Shown piece after piece: positions 1 to 10,698 of a DNA stretch of 62,942 nt; the stretch's first letter is position 1, and each line of letters opens with the position of its first letter. Position numbers and translations under genes: made by a program. Under the pieces are notes generated by a model. The model had not been told where the DNA came from and searched no databases. It saw only the letters and a list, made by a program, of their open reading frames with translations. The DNA comes from Chloroflexota bacterium (GTDB lineage: Bacteria; Chloroflexota; Dormibacteria; Dormibacterales; Dormibacteraceae): the NCBI GenBank assembly GCA_005889135.1, contig VBEK01000128.1:1-62942 (forward strand). Reading direction: 5' to 3'.

Positions 1-13
1 AACTCCGCGTTAC

Positions 14-38
14 CCCTCTCCCGGCATGCGGGAGAGGG
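14..38. terminator. GC-rich perfect hairpin, possible terminator
   Basis: A 10-bp perfect inverted repeat (14-23 with 29-38) encloses a 5-nt loop. It lies downstream of the minus-strand tRNA-Ser, and no T-run follows on either strand. It could end the minus-strand transcript in a rho-independent-like way or be a processing or pausing structure. The inverted repeat is seen directly; the function is inferred. Confidence 0.4.
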
Positions 39-57
39 CTGCCCATCCGCAGGCCGG

Positions 58-115
58 CGATTGTGCGCTGTGTCGCCCTACCCGACGGCTTTTAGGGCGA
101 CTGGCCGCACAATCG
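58..115. other. Long two-tier hairpin downstream of tRNA-Ser
   Basis: The outer arms 58-67 and 106-115 pair perfectly over 10 bp. The inner arms 72-80 and 93-101 pair over 9 bp. A symmetric 4x4 internal loop (68-71/102-105) separates the tiers, and the apical loop is 81-92. It lies just past the 3' end of the minus-strand tRNA gene. It could be a transcription terminator, a small structured RNA or a repeat element. No U-tract is visible, so termination is uncertain. Confidence 0.45.
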
Positions 116-136
116 GCGCGACTACGAGCACGCGAT

Positions 137-228
137 TGGCGGAGGGGGAGGGATTTGAACCCCCGATCGGCTTGCACCGATAACGGTTTTCAAGACCGCC
201 GCCATAAACCGGACTCGGCCACCCCTCC
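137..228 (-). tRNA. tRNA-Ser (anticodon UGA)
   Basis: Read on the minus strand, the acceptor stem GGAGGGG pairs with CCCCTCC. This is followed by discriminator G and an encoded CCA (137-139 on the plus strand). The T-arm GGTTCAAATCC, the long variable arm and the anticodon loop CTTGAAA, with anticodon TGA, identify a class II serine tRNA. It lies 15 nt downstream of serS on the same strand, so the tRNA and its own synthetase gene are neighbours and are probably co-transcribed. The 92-nt length fits a long-variable-arm tRNA. Confidence 0.95.
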
Positions 229-243
229 ATAGGGAGAACGCGA

Positions 244-1505
244 TTATCGCGCCCCGATCAGCTCCACCCCGCCCATGTACGGCTTCAACGCCTCTGGCAC
301 CGCGATCATCCCGTCCGACCGCTGGTACGTCTCGATGATCGCGTCGATCGTCCGCGTCAGGGCAAGCCCTGAGCCGTTGATGGTGTGCGCAAACCGGGGC
401 GGGGCGCCTCGCTCCGGACGGTACCGGATGTTCGCTCGCATCGCCTGGAAGTCGTTGAACGTCGAGCACGACGAAACCTCGAGGTAGCGGTCGAGCCCAG
501 GCGCCCAGGCGTTCAGGTCGTACTTCTTGTACTGCGCGAAGCCCATGTCCCCTGTGCACATCAGCATCACGTTGTAGTGCAGCCCTAGTCGCTGCAGGAT
601 GTCCTCGGCGTCGCGCGTCAGCCTCTCGAACTCGTCGAGCGACGTCTCCGCGGTCGTGACCTTGACCAGCTCCACCTTCGAGAACTGGTGTAGTCGGATG
701 AAGCCGCGCGTGTCCTTGCCCGCCGCGCCCGCTTCCGTACGCCAGGACGGTGCGTAGCACACGTACTTGATAGGCATCTGGTCGGCGTCGAGGATCTCCT
801 CGCGGTGATAGTTCGTCACCGGCACCTCGGCGGTCGGAATCAGCCAGAGGTCGCGGCCCTCCACCTTGAACAGCTGGTCCGCGAACTTTGGGAGGTTCGC
901 GGTCCCCGTCATCGCGGCGCTGTTCACCAGCAGCGGCGACCACACCTCCGTGTACCCGTGCTCGCGCGTGTGCACGTCGAGCATGAACTGCACGAGCGCC
1001 CGCTCGAGCCGCGCCCCTTCGCCGACGAGAAACGCAAACCGCGAGCCCGCGATCTTGACCGCCCGCTCGAAGTCCAGGATTCCGAGCGCCTCGCCCAGGT
1101 CGTAGTGGGTGCGCGCGGCAAAACCGAGGTCCGGTTTGCTCCCCCACTCCCTGACCACGACGTTCTCGGCCTCGCTCTCGCCGACCGGCACCGACTCGTG
1201 GAACACGTTCGGCACGCGCAACAGCAGATCGTCGAGCTCACGCTTGACCGCGTCGGCCACCGCGAGCTCGCTCTTGGCGGTGTCGGCCATCTGGCGCAGC
1301 CGCTCCTTGAGCGACTCGTCGCGCGACTTGGCGAACTGCTTCGAGAGCTCGTTCTGCTCGGCCTTGGTCGTCTCGGCCTTGTGCAGGTGGCCTCGCCACA
1401 CGCCGTCCAGGCGCAGGATCTCGTCCACAGGCGCGGGCTCGCCTTTCAGCTGCGCCGCGCGCCGCACGGCGTCCGGGTTCTTGCGGATGAACTCCAGCGA
1501 GAGCA

Positions 1506-1506
<1 letters not shown>
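244..1506 (-). CDS. serS: Serine--tRNA ligase
   Basis: Class II aminoacyl-tRNA synthetase that charges tRNA-Ser in the cytoplasm; 420 residues, normal for bacterial SerRS. The N-terminus (LSLEFIRKNPDAVRRA) and the helical hairpin after it match the tRNA-binding arm. Motif 2 is seen as PSWRTEAGAAGKDTRGFIR followed by HQFSKVE. Motif 3 is near the C-terminus (GSGLALTRTIDAIIETYQ). I chose the GTG at 1506 because the family N-terminus begins there and it shares one base with the lysS stop (TAGTG); the frame stays open further upstream but reads as lysS shadow. The tRNA-Ser gene follows directly. Confidence 0.95.
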
Positions 1507-2888
<1,382 letters not shown>

Positions 2889-2904
2889 GATCGGAAAAGG
2901 GTAA

Positions 2905-3753
2905 CTACAGCGCCAGTTCCTGTTCCTCGGCCGCAGGGAAGGAGTTGACGTCCGCGCCGCCCGACGCTCGATGGTTGCCCAGCGCCTGCTCGATCAAGGC
3001 ATCGACATCGGTGTCGGAATGCAGCGGGTCGTGGTGGAAGAAAGCGAGCTCCTTCACCCCGGCCTGCTCGGCGAGCGACAGCGCCTCCTGGTACGTCGAG
3101 TGCCCGAACCCCGTGTGGGTCTTGTACTCCTCTTCGCTGTACTGGGCGTCGTGCACGAGCAGGTCGGAGTCGCGGCACCAGTTGGCCAGGTCCTTCAGCG
3201 TCCCGTTGGCGCCATTGGCGAACAGGGCGATCTCGTTGTCGGTGGCGAACGAGAAGCGCGATGTGCCCTCGTCGATGCGATAGCCAAACGTTGGGATGGG
3301 GTGCATCAGAAGGTGGGGCGTGATGCGCAGCGCGCCTACCTCAAACGTTTCGCCGGGGTTGCGCTCGATGAACTCCATCTCCGCTGGCATGTGGCTCAGC
3401 CGCACCGGGAAGTAAGCGGGGTCGGTCTGGTCGGCGAAGGCGGCCTGCAGCGATTTCGCCGATCCCGCCGGGCCGACGATGGTGAGGTGGGTGCCCGGCA
3501 CGAAGGCGGGCACAAAGAACGGAAAGCCCTGGATGTGGTCGAGGTGCGTGTGCGTGATCAGGAGGTGCGCCTGCACCGGCTCGCTCGGGCTCAGCGAGCT
3601 CCCGAGCTCCGCGATGCCGGAGCCGGAATCGATGATCAGGAGGTTGTCGTCGTTGTCGCGGACCTCGACGCAGGTCGTGTTGCCCCCGTAGCGAAGCGTG
3701 CGCCGGCCCGGCGTCGGACGCGTCCCGCGCGTGCCCCAGAACTTGATCCTCAC
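2905..3753 (-). CDS. Metallo-beta-lactamase-fold hydrolase
   Basis: A 282-residue protein of the metallo-beta-lactamase superfamily. The metal-binding motif THTHLDHIQGFPFF is near residue 75, and further His/Asp ligands follow (SFATDNE, VHDAQY, GHSTYQEA). The N-terminus VRIKFWGTRGTRPTPG, a single domain, and GH(S/T)T near the C-terminus resemble the PhnP/ribonuclease Z-like branch that cleaves phosphodiesters, including cyclic nucleotides. The GTG start at 3753 overlaps the stop of the HD-GYP gene by 4 nt (GTGA). The pairing with an HD-GYP protein suggests nucleotide second-messenger turnover, which is inference; the substrate is unknown. Confidence 0.8.
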   Translation of the reverse strand: MRIKFWGTRGTRPTPGRRTLRYGGNTTCVEVRDNDDNLLIIDSGSGIAELGSSLSPSEPVQAHLLITHTHLDHIQGFPFFVPAFVPGTHLTIVGPAGSAKSLQAAFADQTDPAYFPVRLSHMPAEMEFIERNPGETFEVGALRITPHLLMHPIPTFGYRIDEGTSRFSFATDNEIALFANGANGTLKDLANWCRDSDLLVHDAQYSEEEYKTHTGFGHSTYQEALSLAEQAGVKELAFFHHDPLHSDTDVDALIEQALGNHRASGGADVNSFPAAEEQELAL

Positions 3754-5573
3754 CGCTCGCCAACCGGCTGGAAGATCTTCTTGGCGACGAAGATGTCGAG
3801 CAGGTCGTTGTCGAGCTTTCCCTGTCCGGCTTCGTCGTGCAGGATGTCGAGCGCCACCGTGTTCGAGACCGCGCGCTTGTAGGGCCGGTCCTGCGCCGTC
3901 AGCGCGTCGTAGATGTCGGAGATGGTCATCATCCGTGCCTGCAGCGGAATCTGCTCGCCGGTCAGGCCGCGCGGATAGCCCGACCCGTCCAGCTTCTCGT
4001 GGTGTCCGTACGCGATCTCGGGGATGCCGCGCATCACCGGCGTCCACGGGATCTTGGCCAGGAAGTGGAAGCTGTGGGTCACGTGCGACTCCATCTCCAG
4101 GCGCTCCTGTGGGTCGAGCGTGCCCTTGCGGATGGAGAGGAAGCGAAACTCCTGCGGCTCGAGCATCGGGTGCAGGTTGCCGGCGATGTCCTCGTACGTC
4201 TGACTCGCCAGAAACTGGATCGTCGACGCCTTGTCCTCGGGCATCACGGTCGGCTCGTTGGCCGCGACGATGCTCTGGGCCCACTCCTCCAGCTGTCGCA
4301 TCTCCTGCGCCAGCCGCCGGTCGATCTCGTCCAACGCGGTCCCGTTGGCGCCGGCGCGCATCGCCTCGAGCTTCTCGGTCGCGTACTTCACCTGGACAGA
4401 ACGCTCGATGAACTCAAACCGCGCCTGGATCACCTCGAGCTGGCCCGGAACCAGCTTCTTCGCCTTGACCAGGATGTGCTCCCGCACGCCGACCTTGCCG
4501 AAGTCGTGCAGGAGGCACGCGTAGCGCAGCTCCTTCATCTGGTCGTCAGTCAGCTTCACGTCCCTGTACTTGCCGGTCGCGATCTCGTTGACCGCTCGCG
4601 CCAGCCCCGTGGTCAGGCCCTCGACCCGGCCCGAGTGGCCGGCGGTGGTCGGATCCCGTTGCTCGATCGCGGTGACGCTCGCCTGAACGAAGCCGTCGAA
4701 CAGCGCCTGGATCGAGTCGATGAGGTTCTTGTTGTCGATCGCGACCGCGGCCTGGCTGGCGATCGACTCGATCATCTCCACGTCGTCGGGCTGGAAGCTG
4801 ATGACCTCGCTGTCGACGTTGTCGACGGTGAGCCGCGTCTCGAACTGCCGCTTGGCGTTGATGAGCTGGACCGCGCCGACCACCTCGTTGTTGTAGTTGC
4901 GCATCGGCACCGTGAGCATCGACTTCGTCCGGTAGCCGAACTGGCTGTCGAAGCTCTTGCCGCCGACGGGCTTGCCGGGCGGCGGGTTGTACGCGTCCTC
5001 GTAGATCTGGCTCGAGCCAATCGACACCGCGTAGCCAACGACCGTCTTCTCGTTGACGGGCACGGTGAACGCCTCGTAGGTGTTCTTGTCGATCGAGTGG
5101 TTCTGGCTCGAGGCGAGGAAGAGTTTCGGGACGCCGTCCTCCTCCATCTTCAGCCACAGGCTCGCGCCGTCGGCGTGCGTGAGCTGGCGCATCGTCGTGA
5201 GAATGAAAGACTGCAGGCGGTCGATGTCCTTCTCCGCCGACAGGGCGATCCCGATCCTGTTCAGCTCCCGGAACTGGCTGTGGCGGCGGTGCGCCTCGCC
5301 CTCGAGCTGGGTGACCTGCTGTTTCAGGGCGACGTTCTCCATCGCCACCCGCACGATCTCCCGGACCGCAGACGCAGGGGCGTCCGACGGCAGCTCGATC
5401 GAGATCGACGCCAGCTCCGGGGGCGGCTTCTGCCCACGGGCAAGAAGCACCAGGGCGGGCTGGACGACCTGCGCCGGATCATCCAGGCGCTCCGTCTCCA
5501 GCCCGGTCGCCTCGAGACCGGCCGGTTCGTCGCCGTTGAGCACGTAGAGGTGGAACCTGGGCGCGGTCTTCAT
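3750..5573 (-). CDS. GAF / HD-GYP domain protein, probable cyclic-di-GMP phosphodiesterase
   Basis: A 607-residue cytoplasmic signalling protein. An N-terminal alpha/beta region (about 1-75) may be receiver-like. A short coiled coil (about 75-105) leads into a GAF domain (about 105-290) and a C-terminal HD-GYP domain. The metal/catalytic motifs are HDFGKVG at 356-362 and HHEKLDGSGYPRGL at 524-537, then SDIYDALTAQDRPYK. About 165 residues separate the HD and HHE motifs, roughly 100 more than usual. The inserted part is charged and helical. The ATG at 5573 has AAAAGG eight bases upstream; a GTG at 5594 is an alternative. It follows coaX with a small gap and overlaps the hydrolase gene by 4 nt. 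Confidence 0.85.
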   Translation of the reverse strand: MKTAPRFHLYVLNGDEPAGLEATGLETERLDDPAQVVQPALVLLARGQKPPPELASISIELPSDAPASAVREIVRVAMENVALKQQVTQLEGEAHRRHSQFRELNRIGIALSAEKDIDRLQSFILTTMRQLTHADGASLWLKMEEDGVPKLFLASSQNHSIDKNTYEAFTVPVNEKTVVGYAVSIGSSQIYEDAYNPPPGKPVGGKSFDSQFGYRTKSMLTVPMRNYNNEVVGAVQLINAKRQFETRLTVDNVDSEVISFQPDDVEMIESIASQAAVAIDNKNLIDSIQALFDGFVQASVTAIEQRDPTTAGHSGRVEGLTTGLARAVNEIATGKYRDVKLTDDQMKELRYACLLHDFGKVGVREHILVKAKKLVPGQLEVIQARFEFIERSVQVKYATEKLEAMRAGANGTALDEIDRRLAQEMRQLEEWAQSIVAANEPTVMPEDKASTIQFLASQTYEDIAGNLHPMLEPQEFRFLSIRKGTLDPQERLEMESHVTHSFHFLAKIPWTPVMRGIPEIAYGHHEKLDGSGYPRGLTGEQIPLQARMMTISDIYDALTAQDRPYKRAVSNTVALDILHDEAGQGKLDNDLLDIFVAKKIFQPVGER

Positions 5574-5583
5574 AGGCGGCCTT

Positions 5584-6363
5584 TTATCTAGCACCCCCGT
5601 CGGAGTTTTGAGCGTAGATAAGCCGCAACCCCTCGAGGGTCAGCAGCGGGTCCGTGGCCTCGATCACGCTGGTCAGCCCCGCGACCAGCGGCGCCTGGCC
5701 GCCCGTGGCGATCACCCTCGCCTTGCCCCCAAGCTCGTCAACCATGCGCTTGACCATGCCCTCGACCTGGGCGACGAAGCCCCAGACCAGGCCGGACTGG
5801 ATCGAGTTGATCGTGTTCCGGCCGATGATCGAGTCTGGGGCCACAGCTTCGACCCGGCGAAGCATCGCCGTGTGCGAGACCAGGGCGTCCAGCGAGATCT
5901 CGATCCCAGGTGCGATCGCCCCGCCCAGGTAGTCGCCGTCGGCGTTGATGGCGTCGTACGTGACGGCGGTGCCGAAGTCGATGACCACGACGGGGCCACC
6001 GTACTTCGTGTAGGCGGCAAGGGCGTTCGCGATCCGGTCGGCGCCTACGTCCCTCGGGTTCTCGTATCGGATGCGGACGCTGGTCTTGACCCCGGGCCCG
6101 ACCATCACCGGCTCGCACTTGAGGTAGCGGCGGGACGCCTCGACCAGGGCGGGATTGATCGTGGGCACCACGCTCGCGATGACGACGCCGGTCACCGCGC
6201 TGAGCTCAAAGTCGCGGAGCTCGAACAGGTCGCGGAGCTCGACCGCCACCTCGTCGGCCGTCCACTCGCGGCGGGAGGTCACGCGCCAGTCGGCGGCGAG
6301 GCGGTCGCCGTCGAACAGGGCGAGGGTGACGTTCGTGTTGCCGACGTCCAGCGCCAGGAGCAC
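5584..6363 (-). CDS. coaX: Type III pantothenate kinase
   Basis: ATP-dependent phosphorylation of pantothenate, the first step of coenzyme A synthesis. At 259 residues it has the usual CoaX length. ASKHA-fold landmarks are the N-terminal LALDVGNTN, GADRIANALAA, VVIDFGTAVTYD and GGAIAPGIEISLDAL. The start is GTG at 6363, only nine bases after the argH stop, so it continues the arginine transcript. Its stop lies close to the start of the HD-GYP gene. No second pantothenate kinase type is seen in the window. Confidence 0.93.
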   Translation of the reverse strand: MLLALDVGNTNVTLALFDGDRLAADWRVTSRREWTADEVAVELRDLFELRDFELSAVTGVVIASVVPTINPALVEASRRYLKCEPVMVGPGVKTSVRIRYENPRDVGADRIANALAAYTKYGGPVVVIDFGTAVTYDAINADGDYLGGAIAPGIEISLDALVSHTAMLRRVEAVAPDSIIGRNTINSIQSGLVWGFVAQVEGMVKRMVDELGGKARVIATGGQAPLVAGLTSVIEATDPLLTLEGLRLIYAQNSDGGAR

Positions 6364-6372
6364 GCCGGAAGC

Positions 6373-7668
6373 CTACCGCCTGAGGAGGGCCACTTCCTTG
6401 CGTAGCGCCTTGACCCGACGAGCGATGTCGAGCCTCCTTTTGGCGACGGAGGACGCGGCGTCCCAGGGTGGGCTGAACTTGCCGTCGCGCACCTGGCGCC
6501 CTATCTCCTCATGCGCCTGGCGGAACGGCGTGCCCGAGCGGACGAGCTCTTCGGCGGCGTCGGTGGCGAGGAGCAGGGGGTCGGCCGCGGCGGCGGCCAG
6601 GCGTTCACGGTCGAAGTCGAGGTTCTGGACCAGCAGCCGGGCGGCTTCGAGCGACTCGAGTGCGTTCTCCACGGCCGCGAACAGCGCGGGCTTGTCCTCC
6701 TGGAGGTCGCGGTCGTAGGTCAGGGGTAGGCCCTTGAGCACCGTCGCGAGAGCCACGAGGTTGCCGATCGAGCGGCCCGCCCGCCCCCGAAGCAGCTCCG
6801 CGATGTCGGGGTTCTTCTTCTGCGGCATCAGGCTCGAGCCGGTCGCGATCTCGTCGCGCAGCCGGACGAAGCCGAACTCCGAGCTTGCCCAGATGACGAT
6901 GTCCTCTCCCAGCCTGCTCAGGTGGATCGAGGTCGTGACGCATGCGTAGGCGAGATCAAGCGCGAAGTCACGATCGGAGACGGCGTCCATGCTGTTATCG
7001 GTCACCGTGCGCATCCCGAGCTCCTTGGCGACGGCGCTCCTGACCAGGGGCAGCGTCGAGCCCGCAAGCGCGCCGGACCCCAGGGGCATGACGTCGGCGC
7101 TGGCGTACGCGAACGCGAAGCGGACCGTGTCGCGAAGGAGCGGCTCGGCGTGCGCTAGGAGGTGAAGACCGACGGTGACGGGCTGGGCGCGCTGCAGGTG
7201 GGTGTATCCGGGCATGACCCAGTCGGCGTGAGCCTCCGCCTTGAGCGCAAGCGCTTCGATGAGGTCGGCGAGGAACCGCATGGCCAGCCTCGCCACGTCG
7301 CGGGCGTAGAGGCGGAGGTCGAGGGCGACCTGATCGTTGCGTGACCTCCCGGCGTGCAGGGCGGCGCCAGCGGGCGTCAGCTCGGTGAGCCGCCGCTCGA
7401 TCACGGTGTGGATGTCCTCGTCGGATGGCTGCAGCTTGAGCTCGCCGTCGTCCAGCTCCTTCCGGATGCGACGCAGCCCGCGCTCGATCGCTGCCAGCTG
7501 AGCCTTGCTGATCAGCCGCGCGCCGGCCAGGCCTCGCGCGTGGGCGACGCTGCCTTCGATGTCGTAGGGGTACAGCTCGAAGTCGACCTCGAGCGACGAG
7601 GAGAATCGCTCGAGCTGGGGGAGCATCGGCTTGCGGAAGCGGCCGCCCCAGAGCTTCTTGCTGGCTAT
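6373..7668 (-). CDS. argH: Argininosuccinate lyase, apparent AUA start
   Basis: Cleaves argininosuccinate to arginine and fumarate, the last step of arginine synthesis. The family N-terminus SKKLWGGRF and the lyase signature GSSLMPQKKNPD are present; the protein is about 431 residues. The frame has no ATG, GTG or TTG between the argG stop region and the conserved N-terminus. The codon at the expected position (7668-7666) is ATA. It forms an ATAG overlap with the argG stop TAG, and AGAGG lies eight bases before it. The next ATG (KPMLPQ) would remove the conserved LWGGRF. The identity is certain; the start codon is inferred from family alignment, spacing and the operon overlap style. Confidence 0.92.
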   Translation of the reverse strand: MASKKLWGGRFRKPMLPQLERFSSSLEVDFELYPYDIEGSVAHARGLAGARLISKAQLAAIERGLRRIRKELDDGELKLQPSDEDIHTVIERRLTELTPAGAALHAGRSRNDQVALDLRLYARDVARLAMRFLADLIEALALKAEAHADWVMPGYTHLQRAQPVTVGLHLLAHAEPLLRDTVRFAFAYASADVMPLGSGALAGSTLPLVRSAVAKELGMRTVTDNSMDAVSDRDFALDLAYACVTTSIHLSRLGEDIVIWASSEFGFVRLRDEIATGSSLMPQKKNPDIAELLRGRAGRSIGNLVALATVLKGLPLTYDRDLQEDKPALFAAVENALESLEAARLLVQNLDFDRERLAAAAADPLLLATDAAEELVRSGTPFRQAHEEIGRQVRDGKFSPPWDAASSVAKRRLDIARRVKALRKEVALLRR

Positions 7669-8912
7669 GGCGTCAGCCTCTTGGCGTCGCCGAGCAGCTT
7701 GCCGAGCTCGCGGGCGTGGAGCTGGCCCTGCACCCGGGCGGAGGTGCGCAGGCCCATTCCCCACAGCTTGATGAAGCCCGCGGCGGCCGTCTGGTCGAAC
7801 TGGTCGCCCTTGCCGTAGGTGGCGAGCGCGTGCTCGTAGAGCTGATGCGGGCCCTTGCGTCCCACCACCTGCGACGAGCCCTTGTAGAGCTTGAGCCGCA
7901 CGTCGCCCGTGACGTGCCGCTGGGTCTCGGAGACGAACGCGTACAGGGCGTCGCGCAGCGGGCTGAACCACAGTCCGTCGTAGACCATCTGCGCCCACTG
8001 CTGGGCGACCAGGTCCTTGAATCTCGCCACCTCCTTCGGGAGCGTGATGTCCTCGAGCGCCTGGTGTGCCTGCAGGAGGAGGACCGCGGCGGGCGCCTCG
8101 TAGACCTCGCGCGACTTGATGCCGATCAGCCGGTTCTCCAGGTGGTCGATGCGACCGACGCCGTTGTCGCCGCCAACTCGGTTGAGGGTCGTCACCAGCT
8201 CGAGCGCGGACACGGGCTTCCCTTCCAGCGCGACCGGGATACCCCCCTTGAAGCCGACCTCGACGTAGGTTGGCTCGTCGGGGCAGGCGCGCGGGTCGCG
8301 CGTCCAGGCGTAGACGTCCCTGGGCGGCTCCGCCCAGGGGTCTTCCAGCACCCCGGCCTCGATCGAGCGGCCCCACAGGTTCTCGTCCGTCGAGTACGGC
8401 TCGCGCACCGTGGCCGGGACCGGGATATCGTGCTTCGTGGCGTACTCGATCTCGTCGTCGCGGTTCATGCCCCATTCGCGCACCGGCGCGACGACCTGCA
8501 GGTCGGGCGCGAGCGCGGCGGTGGTGACGTCGAAGCGCACCTGGTCGTTGCCCTTCCCCGTGCAGCCGTGGGCGATGGCGTGCGCGCCCTCGCGGCGAGC
8601 GACCTCGACCATCATCGCCGCGATCAGCGGCCGTCCGAGCGCCGTGGCAAGCGGGTACTCCTTCTCGTAGACGGCGCCGGCCTGCAGGGAGGGCCACACG
8701 AACAGCTGGAGAAAAGGCAGCCGTCCGTCGGCCACGTAGGCCGCCGTGGCGCCGATCTTCAGGGCCCGCGCCTGGATCGAGTCGAGATCCTTCTTCTCGC
8801 CGAGGTCGACCGTGAACGCGATCACCTCCCAACCCTGGTCTGTGAGCCAGCGGATGGCGACCGACGTGTCCAGGCCACCTGAGTAAGCGAGTACGAGCTT
8901 CTTACCCGGCAT
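7665..8912 (-). CDS. argG: Argininosuccinate synthase
   Basis: Joins citrulline and aspartate using ATP to give argininosuccinate. It has 415 residues. The ATP-pyrophosphatase P-loop LAYSGGLDTSV is at residues 6-16, with the GCTGKGNDQVRF motif near 115-126 and a C-terminal multimerisation helix. The ATG at 8912 overlaps the argR stop by 11 nt, so the two are translationally coupled. Downstream it shares ATAG with argH. Citrulline must come from an argF located elsewhere, since none is present here. Confidence 0.95.
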   Translation of the reverse strand: MPGKKLVLAYSGGLDTSVAIRWLTDQGWEVIAFTVDLGEKKDLDSIQARALKIGATAAYVADGRLPFLQLFVWPSLQAGAVYEKEYPLATALGRPLIAAMMVEVARREGAHAIAHGCTGKGNDQVRFDVTTAALAPDLQVVAPVREWGMNRDDEIEYATKHDIPVPATVREPYSTDENLWGRSIEAGVLEDPWAEPPRDVYAWTRDPRACPDEPTYVEVGFKGGIPVALEGKPVSALELVTTLNRVGGDNGVGRIDHLENRLIGIKSREVYEAPAAVLLLQAHQALEDITLPKEVARFKDLVAQQWAQMVYDGLWFSPLRDALYAFVSETQRHVTGDVRLKLYKGSSQVVGRKGPHQLYEHALATYGKGDQFDQTAAAGFIKLWGMGLRTSARVQGQLHARELGKLLGDAKRLTP

Positions 8913-9305
8913 ACGCGAGGAGCTCTTTCAGCTGCCGGGCGGCGCCGCGCTTGCGGAGCACGGCGATGATCGTGTCGTCGCCGGCGACCGTCCCGGCCAC
9001 CCCCGGCAGTGCGGCCTCGTCGATGCGGCGGGCGACGAGGTTCGCGGTGCCCGGCGGAGTCTTGATCACGGCCACCGGCTCGACCAGCTCCACCGAGAGC
9101 ACGAGCTCGCGCACGAGCGCGGCCGAGCTGCGGTAGCCGGCGCCCGAGCGCACCAGGCCGAGCTCCTGGATGTCGCGCGAGATCGTGGCCTGCGTGGTGC
9201 GCAGGCCGCGCCGCGCCAGCGCGGTCGCGATCTCCTGCTGGGTGTGCACCGAGCCGCGATTGACCAGCGCGAGGATGGCGCTGTGCCTTTCCGCCTTGGT
9301 GGCGG

Positions 9306-9309
<4 letters not shown>
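8902..9309 (-). CDS. argR: Arginine repressor
   Basis: Hexameric arginine-responsive regulator of arginine genes, 135 residues, slightly short for ArgR. The N-terminal winged helix contains TQQEIATALARRGLRTTQATISRDIQELGL. The C-terminal oligomerisation/arginine-binding domain contains GTANLVARRIDEAALPGVAGTVAGDDTI (read in two parts). Its ATG overlaps the argD stop as ATGA, and it runs 11 nt into argG. Being inside the operon it controls, it probably autoregulates through the operator upstream of argC (13755-13784). Confidence 0.93.
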
Positions 9310-10463
<1,154 letters not shown>

Positions 10464-10470
10464 CACCGGC

Positions 10471-10550
10471 ATTTCGCCCGTTTTGGCCAAAACGGGCGGA
10501 ATCCGACTCGCGATTTCGCCCGATTCTGCCCAAACGTGCGGAATCCGAGG
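10471..10550. repeat. Tandem 42-bp repeat with 24-bp palindrome before argD
   Basis: Two copies of an element beginning ATTTCGCCCG and ending GCGGAATCCGA start at 10471 and 10513, a 42-bp period. The first copy carries a perfect 24-bp palindrome (10475-10498) with core TTTTGGCCAAAA. The second copy keeps only a degenerate version. The rest of the argB-argD gap (10551-10698) contains G/C-tract sequence with no gene that I can recognise. It could be an operator, a REP-like element or an mRNA-stabilising hairpin inside the operon. Confidence 0.75.
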
Positions 10551-10698
10551 GCTGGGTCGAGGGCGCGCGCTGCCTGCGCAGGGATCTTGTTTCCACCCAC
10601 AAACCCCCCACCCTCCCTCTGGGGGTTCCTTGTTGGTGCGGCGCCAGGAAAGTACGCTCGCGCCGGAGGCGTGTCAACCCAGGTCGTTAACGGCGTGG

